Virus record (IMG/VR): IMGVR_UViG_3300018411_000035
Location: 1 to 44,399 of that record
Length of the DNA stretch: 44,399 nt
Source: a virus
Strand: one strand, 5' to 3'
The notes beneath the pieces are model-generated. The model saw only the letters and a list, made by a program, of their open reading frames with translations. It had not been told where the DNA came from and ran no database searches. Position 1 is the first letter of the stretch. Every line of letters starts with the position of its first letter. Below, piece after piece: positions 8,740 to 19,400 of the stretch. Both the position numbers and the translations under genes were made by a program.

Positions 8740-10530
8740 GTGCCTTATATACAACGAAATATGCCTGCACCACCTAAGACATTATCGTGGGCAATTAATA
8801 GTTTTGAGGGTGGTCTAAACAATGCTCTATCCGAAATACTGATACAAGATAATCAAGCTACAGATATATGCAATCTTGATTTTACAGATGATGCAGTTAT
8901 TGAGAGTAGAGGTGGATTTAAAGTAACAAATACACTACCAGTTGCAGGTAACATTACTTTTATGGATATGTTTAATCCTACATATGCTGATGTGAAGAAA
9001 ATAGCAATATGTAATGGTGATTTATATGTAGATAATGTTAACATACTTGCAAGTAAAAATATAACAACTGGTACTCAGTTCAATGATAAGTATTATCTTA
9101 TAAATGGTACAGAAATATATGTATTAGGTAAGTTCCCACAAGAACTTAGTGCACACATAAAACCTTGGGGTACACCAATACCTGACGAAGTTGTATTAAA
9201 GGTAGTAACGCCACCTGAGGGGTACGTCCCACTAGATAATACAAATCAAATAGGTATGTACCACTATGATTACGATAATATGACTTGTTGGTATGAACCT
9301 TGTCAGAACGAATTAGATGATGAATTTAAAGGTAAGAATGTATTTCCAACATCACCTACATTAATTACTGTTCATTCAGAAAGATTGATTATTATAAGTG
9401 ATTTGGATGACCCTGGTTCAATATACATTTCAGATATAAATGGTGCCTTCTATTATCCTGCTAGTTTAGGTCTGCACATACCTCCAAAGGGAGATAGGAT
9501 AGTTGGGATGACAGTATTTACTGATAGTGTAGTTGTGGGAACTAATAAAGAGCTATATGCAATATATGGTGAAACAAACAGAGATACTGTAGGTATGCAA
9601 TATACAATGAAAAAGATAAATACACATACTGGTTTTAAAAACAACACATCAATCCATCCAATGCATAACAACCTTGTCTACGTAGGTGCAGATAGCAATA
9701 TATACTCAATGTATACTACAAAGACAGATGTTAGTGTCTTAATGACTAATATATTAAACAGAACAGTAGACCTCGAAAAACACCCAATAAACGCTACTGT
9801 TGATATGTTAAACAAATCAACTACTGCATTTTGTAATGATAAATATTATGTACTTATTCCTGATTTGAAAATCATACTAGTTTATTCATATAGGTATATG
9901 GCTTGGACTGTATATAGAACAGTATTAAATATACAAACAATGCATACGTATAGCAATGATATTGTGTTTGCTGATAATGGTGGCAAGATGTATATATTAG
10001 ACAAACAAACATACCATGACGATAGTAATCCATTTGCAACGTATTGGCACAGTAAGAGGTTTTCATTTGGTGATAACACTATATATAAGAAATACAAAGA
10101 AATGTATGTTGTTGCACACACCTTTGATGATATACGTTCAGATATAAAGACTACTTATGAAGTAGACTATGTAGATATAAAACAACAGTCAGTAATAACA
10201 AATCAGATAAGTAAGTGGGGTATAACTGGTTTTGGTGAAAGATTTATAACTAGAAACATTGCTCCATCATTCCCAATAACAATAGGTCAAAGAGGAAGAT
10301 ATATTAAATTCATACTGTATAACGGATACTTTGTAGATGCAGTATTTGCAACATATACAGATATGGATAGTGCAGAAAAAGAGAACCAAGCTTGTTACTA
10401 TGTTACTGAAAATGATACGTATTATTTCTATGATACAGGTACGTTAATAGAGTTAGCACATGAACAGGTAAAACAACCAATGAAAATATATAGCGTTAGT
10501 GGAACATATCAAATGAAAGGAAGGAGATAA
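8740..10530 (+). CDS. Tail hub/nozzle or stabilisation protein with beta-propeller-like repeats
   Basis: The start is GTG 8740 behind GGAGGTGATTAT; the nearby ATG is out of frame. The 596-residue product opens with INSFEGGLNNALSEILI...NQATDICNLDF and a SRGGFK segment, a signature of Firmicutes podovirus structural proteins thought to close or extend the short tail. The middle consists of beta-strand repeats (ERLIIISDLDDPGSIYISD, VVVGTNKELYAIYG, NDIVFADNGGKMYIL) that look like propeller blades. It is probably part of the tail tube or nozzle. The fold is inferred from the repeat pattern. Confidence 0.6.
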   Translation: MPYIQRNMPAPPKTLSWAINSFEGGLNNALSEILIQDNQATDICNLDFTDDAVIESRGGFKVTNTLPVAGNITFMDMFNPTYADVKKIAICNGDLYVDNVNILASKNITTGTQFNDKYYLINGTEIYVLGKFPQELSAHIKPWGTPIPDEVVLKVVTPPEGYVPLDNTNQIGMYHYDYDNMTCWYEPCQNELDDEFKGKNVFPTSPTLITVHSERLIIISDLDDPGSIYISDINGAFYYPASLGLHIPPKGDRIVGMTVFTDSVVVGTNKELYAIYGETNRDTVGMQYTMKKINTHTGFKNNTSIHPMHNNLVYVGADSNIYSMYTTKTDVSVLMTNILNRTVDLEKHPINATVDMLNKSTTAFCNDKYYVLIPDLKIILVYSYRYMAWTVYRTVLNIQTMHTYSNDIVFADNGGKMYILDKQTYHDDSNPFATYWHSKRFSFGDNTIYKKYKEMYVVAHTFDDIRSDIKTTYEVDYVDIKQQSVITNQISKWGITGFGERFITRNIAPSFPITIGQRGRYIKFILYNGYFVDAVFATYTDMDSAEKENQACYYVTENDTYYFYDTGTLIELAHEQVKQPMKIYSVSGTYQMKGRR

Positions 10531-10533
10531 TAA

Positions 10534-12204
10534 ATGGCTATAAATGAATTAAACATATCATACCCTGATTTTGTACTAAATACAACAATAGACCCTGAAC
10601 AGTTTGATACCAATAATGCTGAGATAGTTAATAAAATTAATGAACTGTTAAATACATTACATTCTATCGAAGGTGCTAGAGAAATAGTTGCTGATACTAT
10701 TGTTGGTGTTAGTGCCAGTACAGACTTACAATCAATGTTAGTAGCATTAAAGACATATGTAGATACTGGTGATGCTACGTTACTTATAGCAATAAATGCA
10801 AATAATACTGCAATAACAAATTTACAAACAAATAAAGCAGATAAAACGAATATTTACCTTCGCACAGAAGTTTATAATAGAACAGAATCAGATACAAGAC
10901 TAAATACACATAAAACGTCAAATGACCATGATAGTAGATACTATACTAAAGATGAACTAGCAACTAATGTATTAAAGATAACTAATCCAGGTATTAATGT
11001 TAATGTAAAAGACTATTCTACAATTGCAACAGCAGGACAAACTGTATTTACATTACCTAGTGGTGTTTATAGCAAGGTTACTGATTTGTTAGAAGTATTT
11101 TATAAAGGTTCAAAGTTAGCAATAACATCAAATTATAAAATAAATAATGATACACAGTTTGAATTAGTAGGTTGGTCAGCAGAAGCAGGTGCAGAGGTAG
11201 TTGCACAAGTACAAGCTAAAGTGTGGAATACACAAGACTTAGTTAGTGGTAGGCAATTACAAGATGGCACTGTTGATTTAGTTAAATTGAACGTAGAAAC
11301 GCAAGATAAAATAATTAGTATAGATACAAAAGCAAGTAATGAGGATTTAGATAATTTAGAGATAAATGTTAGTGAACAATTGGCACAAAGCATGACGTTT
11401 GAAACAGCCATAGGAACACCTACAGCAATAACTTTAACATTGCCAACATTAATGAATGGATATGCAAAAACTTTTATAGCAAGTGCTAATAATAATGGAA
11501 ATGCTACAACAATAAATGGTATACCATTATATAAGCCAAGCACAATTATAGCTCCTAAACTTATAACAGGAAAAGCTTATACTGTATGGTATAACCTATC
11601 GGGTAATTGTTTTTTTATCAAAGCTAGTGCCACAGGAACTGTAACCTCTGACAAGGTACTAGCAGGAGAAACTTATAGTACAGAGGAAGATACTGATTTA
11701 GTAGGAACAGCACCAGGAAAGTCAGCACAAACCTTTACACCTGGTACAACTAATCAAACTATTGCAAGTGGTCAATTTATAATTGGAACACAGACAATAT
11801 TAGGTAGTGCTAATTTGATAGCTAGTAATATTAAAAATGGTGTAAATATATTTGGAGTAAATGGAATCATGATTCCACTTACAACCGAAAAAAAGTTTGC
11901 AAGTGGTCAAGTTTCGGTAACAGGTACAACAATGTCAATAAGGGGATTAGCTTTTACACCATCCAAAGTAATGGTTACGATTCTTTGGAATCCTGGTGCA
12001 GGAGATAGAATGTTGAATGTTATGATTTCAAATTCTAATGATTTGTATTACAACGATAGTGGTTCTTTAGCAAACAACTTTTATGCTTTTAGCAACCAAG
12101 CTTCAACAGATTCGAGAAATCAAATTGTATCAGGTGGATTTGATGCGTATTTGATTTATTCTACTGGAAGTGGTGGAGTTTTAAAATATTGGGCGTACGA
12201 ATAG
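10534..12204 (+). CDS. Tail fibre or appendage protein
   Basis: The 556-residue product starts at ATG behind AAGGAGATAATAA. An N-terminal attachment-like region is followed by heptad-like coiled repeats (NNTAITNLQTNKADK) and a DHDSRYYTKDEL motif typical of trimeric fibre shafts. Then comes a beta-rich region (AGQTVFTLPSG) and a SGRQLQDGTVDLVKLN hinge seen in many phage fibres. The C-terminal 200 residues are Thr/Ser/Gly-rich beta repeats, likely a receptor-contacting tip. It forms a unit with the next two small genes. Confidence 0.7.
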   Translation: MAINELNISYPDFVLNTTIDPEQFDTNNAEIVNKINELLNTLHSIEGAREIVADTIVGVSASTDLQSMLVALKTYVDTGDATLLIAINANNTAITNLQTNKADKTNIYLRTEVYNRTESDTRLNTHKTSNDHDSRYYTKDELATNVLKITNPGINVNVKDYSTIATAGQTVFTLPSGVYSKVTDLLEVFYKGSKLAITSNYKINNDTQFELVGWSAEAGAEVVAQVQAKVWNTQDLVSGRQLQDGTVDLVKLNVETQDKIISIDTKASNEDLDNLEINVSEQLAQSMTFETAIGTPTAITLTLPTLMNGYAKTFIASANNNGNATTINGIPLYKPSTIIAPKLITGKAYTVWYNLSGNCFFIKASATGTVTSDKVLAGETYSTEEDTDLVGTAPGKSAQTFTPGTTNQTIASGQFIIGTQTILGSANLIASNIKNGVNIFGVNGIMIPLTTEKKFASGQVSVTGTTMSIRGLAFTPSKVMVTILWNPGAGDRMLNVMISNSNDLYYNDSGSLANNFYAFSNQASTDSRNQIVSGGFDAYLIYSTGSGGVLKYWAYE

Positions 12205-12221
12205 AGGAGGTATTAAGATAT

Positions 12222-12494
12222 ATGAACACATTAATAATTTATGATAATCAAGGTCAAATATTTTCAAAAATAGAAGGTTTTTATGATATTCCTAATGGTG
12301 GAATACAGTTCTTAGAAATAGAAATGCCACAAGGAAAAATAGTAAAAGGTGTAGACACAACAATAGTACCACATCAAGCTATTTTAGAAGATGCTCCACC
12401 TACAGAAGTATATACATTAAAGCAAGAACTTGCACAAACAAATGCAGACTTACTAGGTTTAATGGATTATTTAGGTCAACAAGGTTTATTATAA
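12222..12494 (+). CDS. Small tail-fibre-associated protein
   Basis: I choose ATG 12222 (MNTLIIYDNQG) behind AGAGGAGGTATT; the frame is open upstream to 12189, but that would overlap the fibre gene without a ribosome binding site. The 90-residue product has a beta-type N-terminal half and a C-terminal helix (TLKQELAQTNADLLGLMDYL). Such short proteins directly after fibre genes are common in Firmicutes phages and are probably baseplate/fibre accessories. No specific function can be claimed. Confidence 0.6.
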   Translation: MNTLIIYDNQGQIFSKIEGFYDIPNGGIQFLEIEMPQGKIVKGVDTTIVPHQAILEDAPPTEVYTLKQELAQTNADLLGLMDYLGQQGLL

Positions 12495-12508
12495 GGGAGG
12501 TAATATAA

Positions 12509-12730
12509 ATGGCAATATTAAGTTTTAGAGTATCAACATATGCAAGAAATGTATATCTTTATGGGAATACAAGACTTTCAGATATATCAACAAGTCCTGA
12601 CGATTATAGAACAGCAACAATGAAATATGGGGCAATAAATTTTTCAAGATTGCAAATAGATAATGCACTTGCACAAGGTTGGATTACACAAGAAGAGTAT
12701 GACGAAACAATAGGCTATATTGTTTCATAA
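12509..12730 (+). CDS. Small XkdX-like protein
   Basis: The 73-residue product starts at ATG behind AAGGGAGGTAATATA. The C-terminal pattern INNALAQGWITQEEYDETIG-like (here DNALAQGWITQEEYDETIG) resembles the short XkdX family found after tail-fibre genes in Firmicutes phages. The role of that family is unknown. The gene stop lies within a 26-bp sequence that is repeated after the next fibre gene. Confidence 0.55.
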   Translation: MAILSFRVSTYARNVYLYGNTRLSDISTSPDDYRTATMKYGAINFSRLQIDNALAQGWITQEEYDETIGYIVS

Positions 12731-12749
12731 TCGGTTAAAAGCACGACAC
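12724..12749 (+). repeat. Direct repeat, left copy, flanking the second fibre gene
   Basis: TTCATAATCGGTTAAAAG followed by CACGACAC. The first 18 bases are identical to those at 14107, and five of the next seven also match (CGACA). The copy spans the stop codon of the small XkdX-like gene. Confidence 0.85.
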
Positions 12750-12795
12750 AACCAAACAAAAGCAATTTGTTATCTTAATTCAAAGGAGGTAAAAC

Positions 12796-14106
12796 ATGGG
12801 AAAACCTAAGATTATAGAAGAAATAGATACACTTAAATCAAATCAGATAAACTTAACAAATACAACAAGCGAACATACGTCGCAATTGGCTCAAAACATG
12901 AATTTAGGCAGAATAACAAAACTTAATCATAATTTTAGTAATAAAGCGAATGGCAATATAACTGAAATAGATAGCAAACAAGTATTCGGAATATATAATA
13001 ATGCTGGAAATACAAGCGGATTAGCAATATCAAACGGAAAAATGGTACATGGTTTACCAACACTTAATAATAGTGCTGGATATTTAGAGATAGCACTTGA
13101 TAGCAAAGTAACTCGCATGGGTGCAACCTTTATATTTCCCGATACAAGTAATCCAGGATATGTAACTCTCGCTACTTTTGCTAAGTCAATAGTAGATGAA
13201 GTTGTAAATAAAGGTAATTCGATTCCCGATGCAGGAATACACGTTACCGTTACACCAACTTATATAAGCACTATTGTTTATAAAGGCACTGGTTCAACAA
13301 GCTTAGGAGTTGTATACTTTGATGTTCCGCTAACTGCAAATAGAGCATATAACATTGAACTTTTTGTTGATGGTCAAGATTTATATGTGATTATGCCCGA
13401 TGGTTCAATCTCTGTAAAATTTTCAAATAGTGAAATTGAATCTTTATCAAGTAAATATGCTACGTTTGAATTATACGAGGTTGATTCAACACGAATACCA
13501 GCGGAAATAGTTAATTTGTGGGCAGATGATAGATTATCACTAAAAAATGGAAATAATATTACTGGATTTGAACTTGTTAAAGCATTAAACACATTGTTAA
13601 CTGTAGATAGAGATGGTGTAACAAAAACTGTTACAGACTTAAATAATGCAGATAAGTCGGGGAAATATCAATGTGGACAAAATACTATAAATGCACCAAG
13701 TACATCATCATTACATTTTGATGTAATCAAAGCAAACTCAAATTATATTTTGCAATACGCATGGCAAATGAGTGATAGTTCGTTTAAGTATATGCGTATA
13801 AAAAATAACGGAACATGGGGAAGTTGGATAGCTTGTATAGAAAGCTCTAATCGACTACTCACTACTGACAGTAGCGGAAATGCTAATCTTATAACAGACT
13901 TTAACAATGCTACTAAAACTGGGTTTTATCAATGTAACTCAGGTGCTAGTAACGCTCCGTCAGCTAGTGCTCAACTTATAGAAGTTATTTCAGCTAATTC
14001 GTTATATAAATTACAGTACGCTTGGCAAATGACAGACCCTTCAATAAAATATAGACGACATATGAATAACGGAACATGGGGAAGTTGGGTTACTTGTACA
14101 GAATAA
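12796..14106 (+). CDS. Tail fibre/receptor-binding protein with two pyocin-knob-like repeats
   Basis: The 436-residue product starts at ATG behind AAAGGAGGTAAAAC. The N-terminal part is helical, then comes a long beta-rich middle (concanavalin/LamG-like in appearance) and two related C-terminal modules of about 80 residues. In each, TDLNNADKSGKYQC or TDFNNATKTGFYQC is followed by LQYAWQM and NNGTWGSWIAC or NNGTWGSWVTC. This W-G-S-W pattern is typical of pyocin-knob domains at phage fibre tips. The gene is bracketed by direct repeats at 12724 and 14107, suggesting a swappable host-range cassette. Confidence 0.7.
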   Translation: MGKPKIIEEIDTLKSNQINLTNTTSEHTSQLAQNMNLGRITKLNHNFSNKANGNITEIDSKQVFGIYNNAGNTSGLAISNGKMVHGLPTLNNSAGYLEIALDSKVTRMGATFIFPDTSNPGYVTLATFAKSIVDEVVNKGNSIPDAGIHVTVTPTYISTIVYKGTGSTSLGVVYFDVPLTANRAYNIELFVDGQDLYVIMPDGSISVKFSNSEIESLSSKYATFELYEVDSTRIPAEIVNLWADDRLSLKNGNNITGFELVKALNTLLTVDRDGVTKTVTDLNNADKSGKYQCGQNTINAPSTSSLHFDVIKANSNYILQYAWQMSDSSFKYMRIKNNGTWGSWIACIESSNRLLTTDSSGNANLITDFNNATKTGFYQCNSGASNAPSASAQLIEVISANSLYKLQYAWQMTDPSIKYRRHMNNGTWGSWVTCTE

Positions 14107-14132
14107 TTCATAATCGGTTAAAAGTGCGACAT
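14107..14132 (+). repeat. Direct repeat, right copy, flanking the second fibre gene
   Basis: TTCATAATCGGTTAAAAG followed by TGCGACAT, immediately after the fibre stop codon. It matches the copy at 12724 over 18 uninterrupted bases and then imperfectly. Both copies sit just after a stop codon, so the segment between them contains one whole gene with its own ribosome binding site. Confidence 0.85.
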
Positions 14133-14147
14133 AAATAAAATTAATAT

Positions 14148-14167
14148 GGTGGCTGAAATATGCCACC
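14148..14167 (+). terminator. Possible weak terminator hairpin
   Basis: GGTGGC/GCCACC stem with a TGAAATAT loop, followed by TATAATTCT rather than a clean T run. It lies between the second fibre gene and the amidase, so it may be a partial terminator or an mRNA-stability hairpin. Confidence 0.35.
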
Positions 14168-14190
14168 TATAATTCTAAGGGGGTAAATGA

Positions 14191-14916
14191 ATGTTAGAAC
14201 ATATTGGTGTAAATGATGGTCATACAATAACTGGTGCAGGTAGTGGTGCAATAGGTAGAATAAATGAAAGCATTGAAACTAGAAAAGTAGGTAATATTGT
14301 TAGAAAACTATTATCTGATATGAATTATAAAGTATCTAATTGTACAGTAGATTATGCTAACAGTTCAAATGAAGCACTTAATCTAATAGTACAACAAGCA
14401 AATAGGCAAGATTTAGATATGTTTATCAGTATACATTTTAATGCTAGTGGTGGTAGGGGTGTTGAAGCATATACTTACGAAGGTAGACAATATGAAGATG
14501 CGGTGAATGTATGTAAAAACATATCTTCATTAGGTTTTGTTAATAGAGGTGTTAAGTCAGGAACAGGGTTATATGTAGTTAGAAAAACATCAGCTAAATC
14601 AATACTAATAGAAGTATGTTTTGTAGACAGTTCAGATGTAGATACATATTTAAAAGTAGGTGCATATGCTGTTGCTAAAGCTATTGTAGAAGGTATTACT
14701 GGTAAGAAGGTAGTAGAGAAATCTAAATTCCCACTTCCACTTAAAATGAAATTTGATTGTCCTGCTGTTAGAATAAATGGTAATACTATTGAACTGATTA
14801 AATACTTTTATAAAGATGAATTAATAACTGCTATTGGAGAATTAAATGACACTTATGTGGTTAGTGTAAATGGCATTACTGGATGCATATATAAAAGTGC
14901 AACGACAAATAGGTAG
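14191..14916 (+). CDS. N-acetylmuramoyl-L-alanine amidase (endolysin)
   Basis: The enzyme cleaves the bond between muramic acid and L-Ala in peptidoglycan. The 241-residue product starts at ATG behind AAGGGGGTAAATGA. The Amidase_3-type zinc ligands are visible: NDGH (His11), the Glu of RINESIETR (Glu26), and ISIHFNA (His82). The catalytic Glu is in ILIEVCFVD (Glu141). Residues after about 170 form a short separate domain, probably cell-wall binding. It could be the endolysin or a virion-associated lysin; the holin-like genes lie about 6.5 kb downstream, so both uses are possible. Confidence 0.88.
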   Translation: MLEHIGVNDGHTITGAGSGAIGRINESIETRKVGNIVRKLLSDMNYKVSNCTVDYANSSNEALNLIVQQANRQDLDMFISIHFNASGGRGVEAYTYEGRQYEDAVNVCKNISSLGFVNRGVKSGTGLYVVRKTSAKSILIEVCFVDSSDVDTYLKVGAYAVAKAIVEGITGKKVVEKSKFPLPLKMKFDCPAVRINGNTIELIKYFYKDELITAIGELNDTYVVSVNGITGCIYKSATTNR

Positions 14917-14964
14917 TTTGTCATAATTCATAAATAATGGTAATATAATGGTGAGGTGAAGATA

Positions 14965-16455
14965 TTGGCGTATAATGATTTGGTAACTCAATTTTTAAAT
15001 GCTAAAGCAAACGGAGATACAGCAACAGTAGCTAGTTTACAACAACAAGCTAGTTCAAATAGTACAGTAAATACACAGGCATCAGCTAGTGCAGACATGC
15101 AAACTGTAAGAGAAAATTTCTTAAATGCAAAAGCAAATGGTACAAGTACAGCAGGTATGAGTGAAGCATATCAAACTGCACAAAGTGCGTATAACAATGC
15201 AGGACAACCTGTAGTACCACCAGTACAAAAAACACAAGCACCTGCTTTTGATATGAATAATTTTATGAACAATTATATGAACTATATGAAAGGTTCATTT
15301 GATAGTGCCAAAGTTGGAGAAACTGCTCTTGCAAATAACAAGATGCAACAAGACTTAATAGCACAAGAAGCAGAAAAAAGACAAGGTGAAAAGAACTATA
15401 CAGATACATTAAATACTATAAACAACGAAACATACAATGCAAGTGAAAATGCTAAAGTAAGAGGTATGGAAAGAGGTATTAATTACTCAGCACAACAAGC
15501 AGGTGTAGAAGCAGGTATAGCTAGTAGAAATATTACTAACAAGCAACAAGCACAAGAAGTTAGGGATTTAAGACTAGGAACTATACGTGATAAAATAAAT
15601 GCAATCAAATCAGGTAATTTAGCTGAAATACAAGCAATTGAAGCTAATTATAATGCTAAACTACAAGAATCTATGGGTAATGCATACATGAAGGGTACTG
15701 AGAGAGCATGGGGTGTTGAAGATAGAAACTTAGGATTTGAACATGACTATAACATGGCTGACCTAAATCAATCGTACACTAAAGAGAATATGGCTATTGG
15801 ACAAGGTTACGACTTAGATAAAATAAAAGCTAATCAAGAGAATACGTTAACAAACATGGGAATACAACAAAAGTATGACCTAGAAAAGATAGATGTAAAT
15901 AATACTAATGATGTTGCTAAACTGGACAAGATGTTTGAACAAGACTTAGCTAAAATGGAAATAGACCAAACATATAAGAAAGAACTTCAAAACATGGATT
16001 ATACGTTTAAGAAAGAGTTCTTAAAACTAGAAACAAATGAGAAGAAGAACTTAATGGCATTTGATACTGAACAACAAAAGGTAATTATGGCACTAGACCA
16101 AAAATATAAGATGTCTATAATAGGTGCTCAAAACGCAGGTGATATGGCTCAATTACAAGCTAAATATAAGATGGAATCTAGTAGTGCAATGAGAGATATA
16201 ATGAGTTCTATTATAATGAATGACCCTAACTTTACTGCATATCCTTCAACAGCAGAACAAGGTAAGATGATGACTGATTTACTTGGTGTTGTTGGTGGTA
16301 ATATAACTGTAGACCAGTTCGTAAATCAAAACTATAAAAACCTACCATCTTCTAAGAAAGAAGAAACAAAAGCTAGGGTTGCAAATGCAATTAGTTTAAA
16401 ATCAAAACTATGGGCAGATTACGAAAAGCAAACAGGACACATTAAGACTAAATAA
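14965..16455 (+). CDS. Internal virion protein, helical, Gln/Ala/Asn-rich
   Basis: I choose TTG 14965 (product begins MAYNDLVTQFLNAKANG) behind GAGGTGAAG; an in-frame GTG at 14956 overlaps that site. The roughly 496-residue product has an N-terminal low-complexity part rich in Ala, Gln, Ser and Asn with two related NAKANG segments, then long amphipathic helices. There is no catalytic motif. Its place between the lysin and a 1599-residue protein matches podovirus internal (ejection) proteins that leave the capsid with the DNA. The function is inferred from order and composition. Confidence 0.55.
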   Translation: MAYNDLVTQFLNAKANGDTATVASLQQQASSNSTVNTQASASADMQTVRENFLNAKANGTSTAGMSEAYQTAQSAYNNAGQPVVPPVQKTQAPAFDMNNFMNNYMNYMKGSFDSAKVGETALANNKMQQDLIAQEAEKRQGEKNYTDTLNTINNETYNASENAKVRGMERGINYSAQQAGVEAGIASRNITNKQQAQEVRDLRLGTIRDKINAIKSGNLAEIQAIEANYNAKLQESMGNAYMKGTERAWGVEDRNLGFEHDYNMADLNQSYTKENMAIGQGYDLDKIKANQENTLTNMGIQQKYDLEKIDVNNTNDVAKLDKMFEQDLAKMEIDQTYKKELQNMDYTFKKEFLKLETNEKKNLMAFDTEQQKVIMALDQKYKMSIIGAQNAGDMAQLQAKYKMESSSAMRDIMSSIIMNDPNFTAYPSTAEQGKMMTDLLGVVGGNITVDQFVNQNYKNLPSSKKEETKARVANAISLKSKLWADYEKQTGHIKTK

Positions 16456-16469
16456 TAGGAGGTAGAGAA

Positions 16470-19400
16470 GTGGCTTACTATAATGAAGATGAAGAAGAAA
16501 GAAATTATAGTGGATATAAGGGGATTTATTCCCCTTCTACTTCTATTGGTAGAAAGTTCGCAGAGAAATCACGTTATGATGGTATGGTTGCTCAGATGGA
16601 TGAAGAAACCAAAAGACGGTATGTAAATGACCAAGATTATAGATATGAAGTAGATAAAAGCTTTGGATTTAAACAACAATATAACAACCCTGTATTTCAA
16701 GATGAAAGATACACGCAATCAGCTTCTCAAGGCAATAACAGAGGTGCACTTGCTAAGGTAATAGATTTCATATCAACAGGAAACTATATGTCAGCAGGTT
16801 TTGCTACTGGTGTTGTTAAAGGTGAAGGATTAGGTGGTTCATTAAAAAGAGCAGGACAAGGTATACTTGCAGGTTTCACTGGTAATGATGAACATTCATA
16901 TACTTATTCTGATGTGATAAAGGAAGCAGGTTATGAGAAGGAAGAAAACAAGGATGGTAAATGGTACAATCCTGCTACATGGAGTGGTAAGAATACAGCT
17001 ATTAACTTAGCAGGTTTTGCAGGTGATGTACTATTAGACCCAACTACATATTTAGGTATTGGTCTTGCTGATGATGTTGCTAAAGGTACTGGTAAGGTTG
17101 TTAAAGGTGCTGTTGCAGGTGCAGACGACATAGTAACTAAGTCAGGTGGTAAGAGTGTTATTAAGGCAATGACACAGGATGATGCTGTTAAAGTATTCAA
17201 ATCACTAAAGGGTGATAACTTTATTCCACAAGCAGATGAAGTAGCTGAACTGATTAGAAGAACTAATAAAACTAGAGGTATTAGAGAAGTACAACCTATA
17301 ACTGCATTTGGTAAAGAAGTCATATCAGGTGATACAATGAGTAAACTTAGAAATCCAATAAGAGAATTAGGTGATAAAACAATTGCACCATATACTCAGA
17401 AGGTAGCTGATTTTCTAAAGCACTCTAAATTATCTACAAAAGGTGATTTAATTGATATGGCACGTACAAGTCCTACTGGATTAAAACAATACTTTGACTT
17501 TGCAGAAGAAGCAGGTAAACATGGATTAACTCATTCACAAGCACTTGTAAAGGCAGGAGAACGTTTTAATACATACAATGGTCTTGATGATGAAACAAAC
17601 TCACTAGTTGTTAAACTCATGGAAGATAAAAAGTTGTTTGATAAAATAGGTAACAAATACAAAACACAAGTTACTTCAAAAGCAGAACAACAAGTAGCCA
17701 GTGTAGTTAATAATCAAACTGATGATGTATTAGATACCCAAATCAAAGAAGCTAGAGAATTAGTTGATAAAAAGCCAACACTAGAACAAATAAAAGAACA
17801 CAAGGTACGTAACTTCCAAGAAGGATGGGGCACTCCAAATAAAGAAAGCATACCTGATACTGCAAAAGTAGTCAGTATAGATAACACAGGAACGCAAGAA
17901 TTAAAGAATGGCAAAGTAGTTAGTAAAAAACTATCTGTTGATAAAAGTAAACGTACATTGCCTAACCCATATGATTATAGTGATGCTATTTCAAATACAG
18001 ATAAGGTTGCAAAACAATACAAGGTAGATTTTATACCACAAATAGATGATACTAGAATAGCTGAAACTGGTAGTTTGTATTTAAAAGGAACAGATATGCC
18101 AGTTGATTTTATGAAACCAAACTATTTAGAAGGTGCTAATATATCTGAACTGAAAGATATAGCTAAAAAGATGCGTGTTAAGAATTATAGTAAATACACT
18201 ACAGCTAATAAAGATGAACTAGCAAAAGGTATTAGAGAAATGTTTGAGCCACAAAAATATGTAAAAGAAGCTAGATTAAAAAGTGGTATATTAGAGCGTT
18301 TTAATATTGACCCAACTGATACTAAGAACGCAATTACATCTTTAAATACAGAGAGTAAGCGTAGATTAATTAATGACATTGTTAAGCAAGATGAATACAT
18401 GAATAATATATTTAAACACATGGCTAATAAAGGAGAACTATCAACTGAACATCTATCAGAAAAACAAATGAATACATTTATCAAGAAGTATTTTGATGGT
18501 GATTTAAAACACTTCGTATCTACATCACATCAGTTAAATAAGAATTATCCTAAAATAGCAACTGTAATAGGTGAAGAATTTGGTAGTCGTGAAACCTTAA
18601 CTGCTAGTGAGAAAGCACTACGTATGGACAAGGTATGGGATTACATTAATAACCCTAAATTGCTAGATAAAAAGTATAATCAACTTGAACTGAAAAACTC
18701 ATTTGGAACTAGAGGACTTGATGCAGATGTTGCAATGGATGTTGATAGAGTTCTTAGTGAAAAGATTGTAGAGGTTGATGGTAGAATACTATCAGAAGGT
18801 AGAACCACTGCACCATATGTAGACGATATAGAAAATCAAATCACTAAACAGAATAAGAATTTACAAGACTTTGAAGGTTCTAGGTTTACACAAAGAGATA
18901 TATATGATGGTACTGATGTAAAAGAGTTAATGAATAAACCTGTTAAAAGAATGATTGATGAAAGTTATTTTGATGATGCTATTGGTAAGAAACAACTAGA
19001 TGAATTAGATAGTCTTATCAAGAAGAACAATGGTAATATTCCTGCTTCACTTGCTAGTAAAATGGCTATAGCTGAAACTACAGGTAAAAAGATTACTAGT
19101 GAAGAACTTGCTAGTATTATAAAAGCACCTAAAGTAAAGAAAGAAATAGACATAGAAAGACTTGATGAATTTTTAGGACTTACTGGTGACGTATCTAAGA
19201 GAGCAGAAGAATTAAATACACTTCCATCTGATATGCAAAAGAAGATAGTAAAGCCTAGTGAGGAAGTTGTAGATGCAGTTAAAACTGTAAGAAGTTTAGA
19301 ACCTGAAAAATACAACACAGTAACCAATGCTATTAAAAATGCACAGAAAGACATTGATAATATTGCACAAGTAGAAAGTGTAGTAACTAAAGCAGATGAT

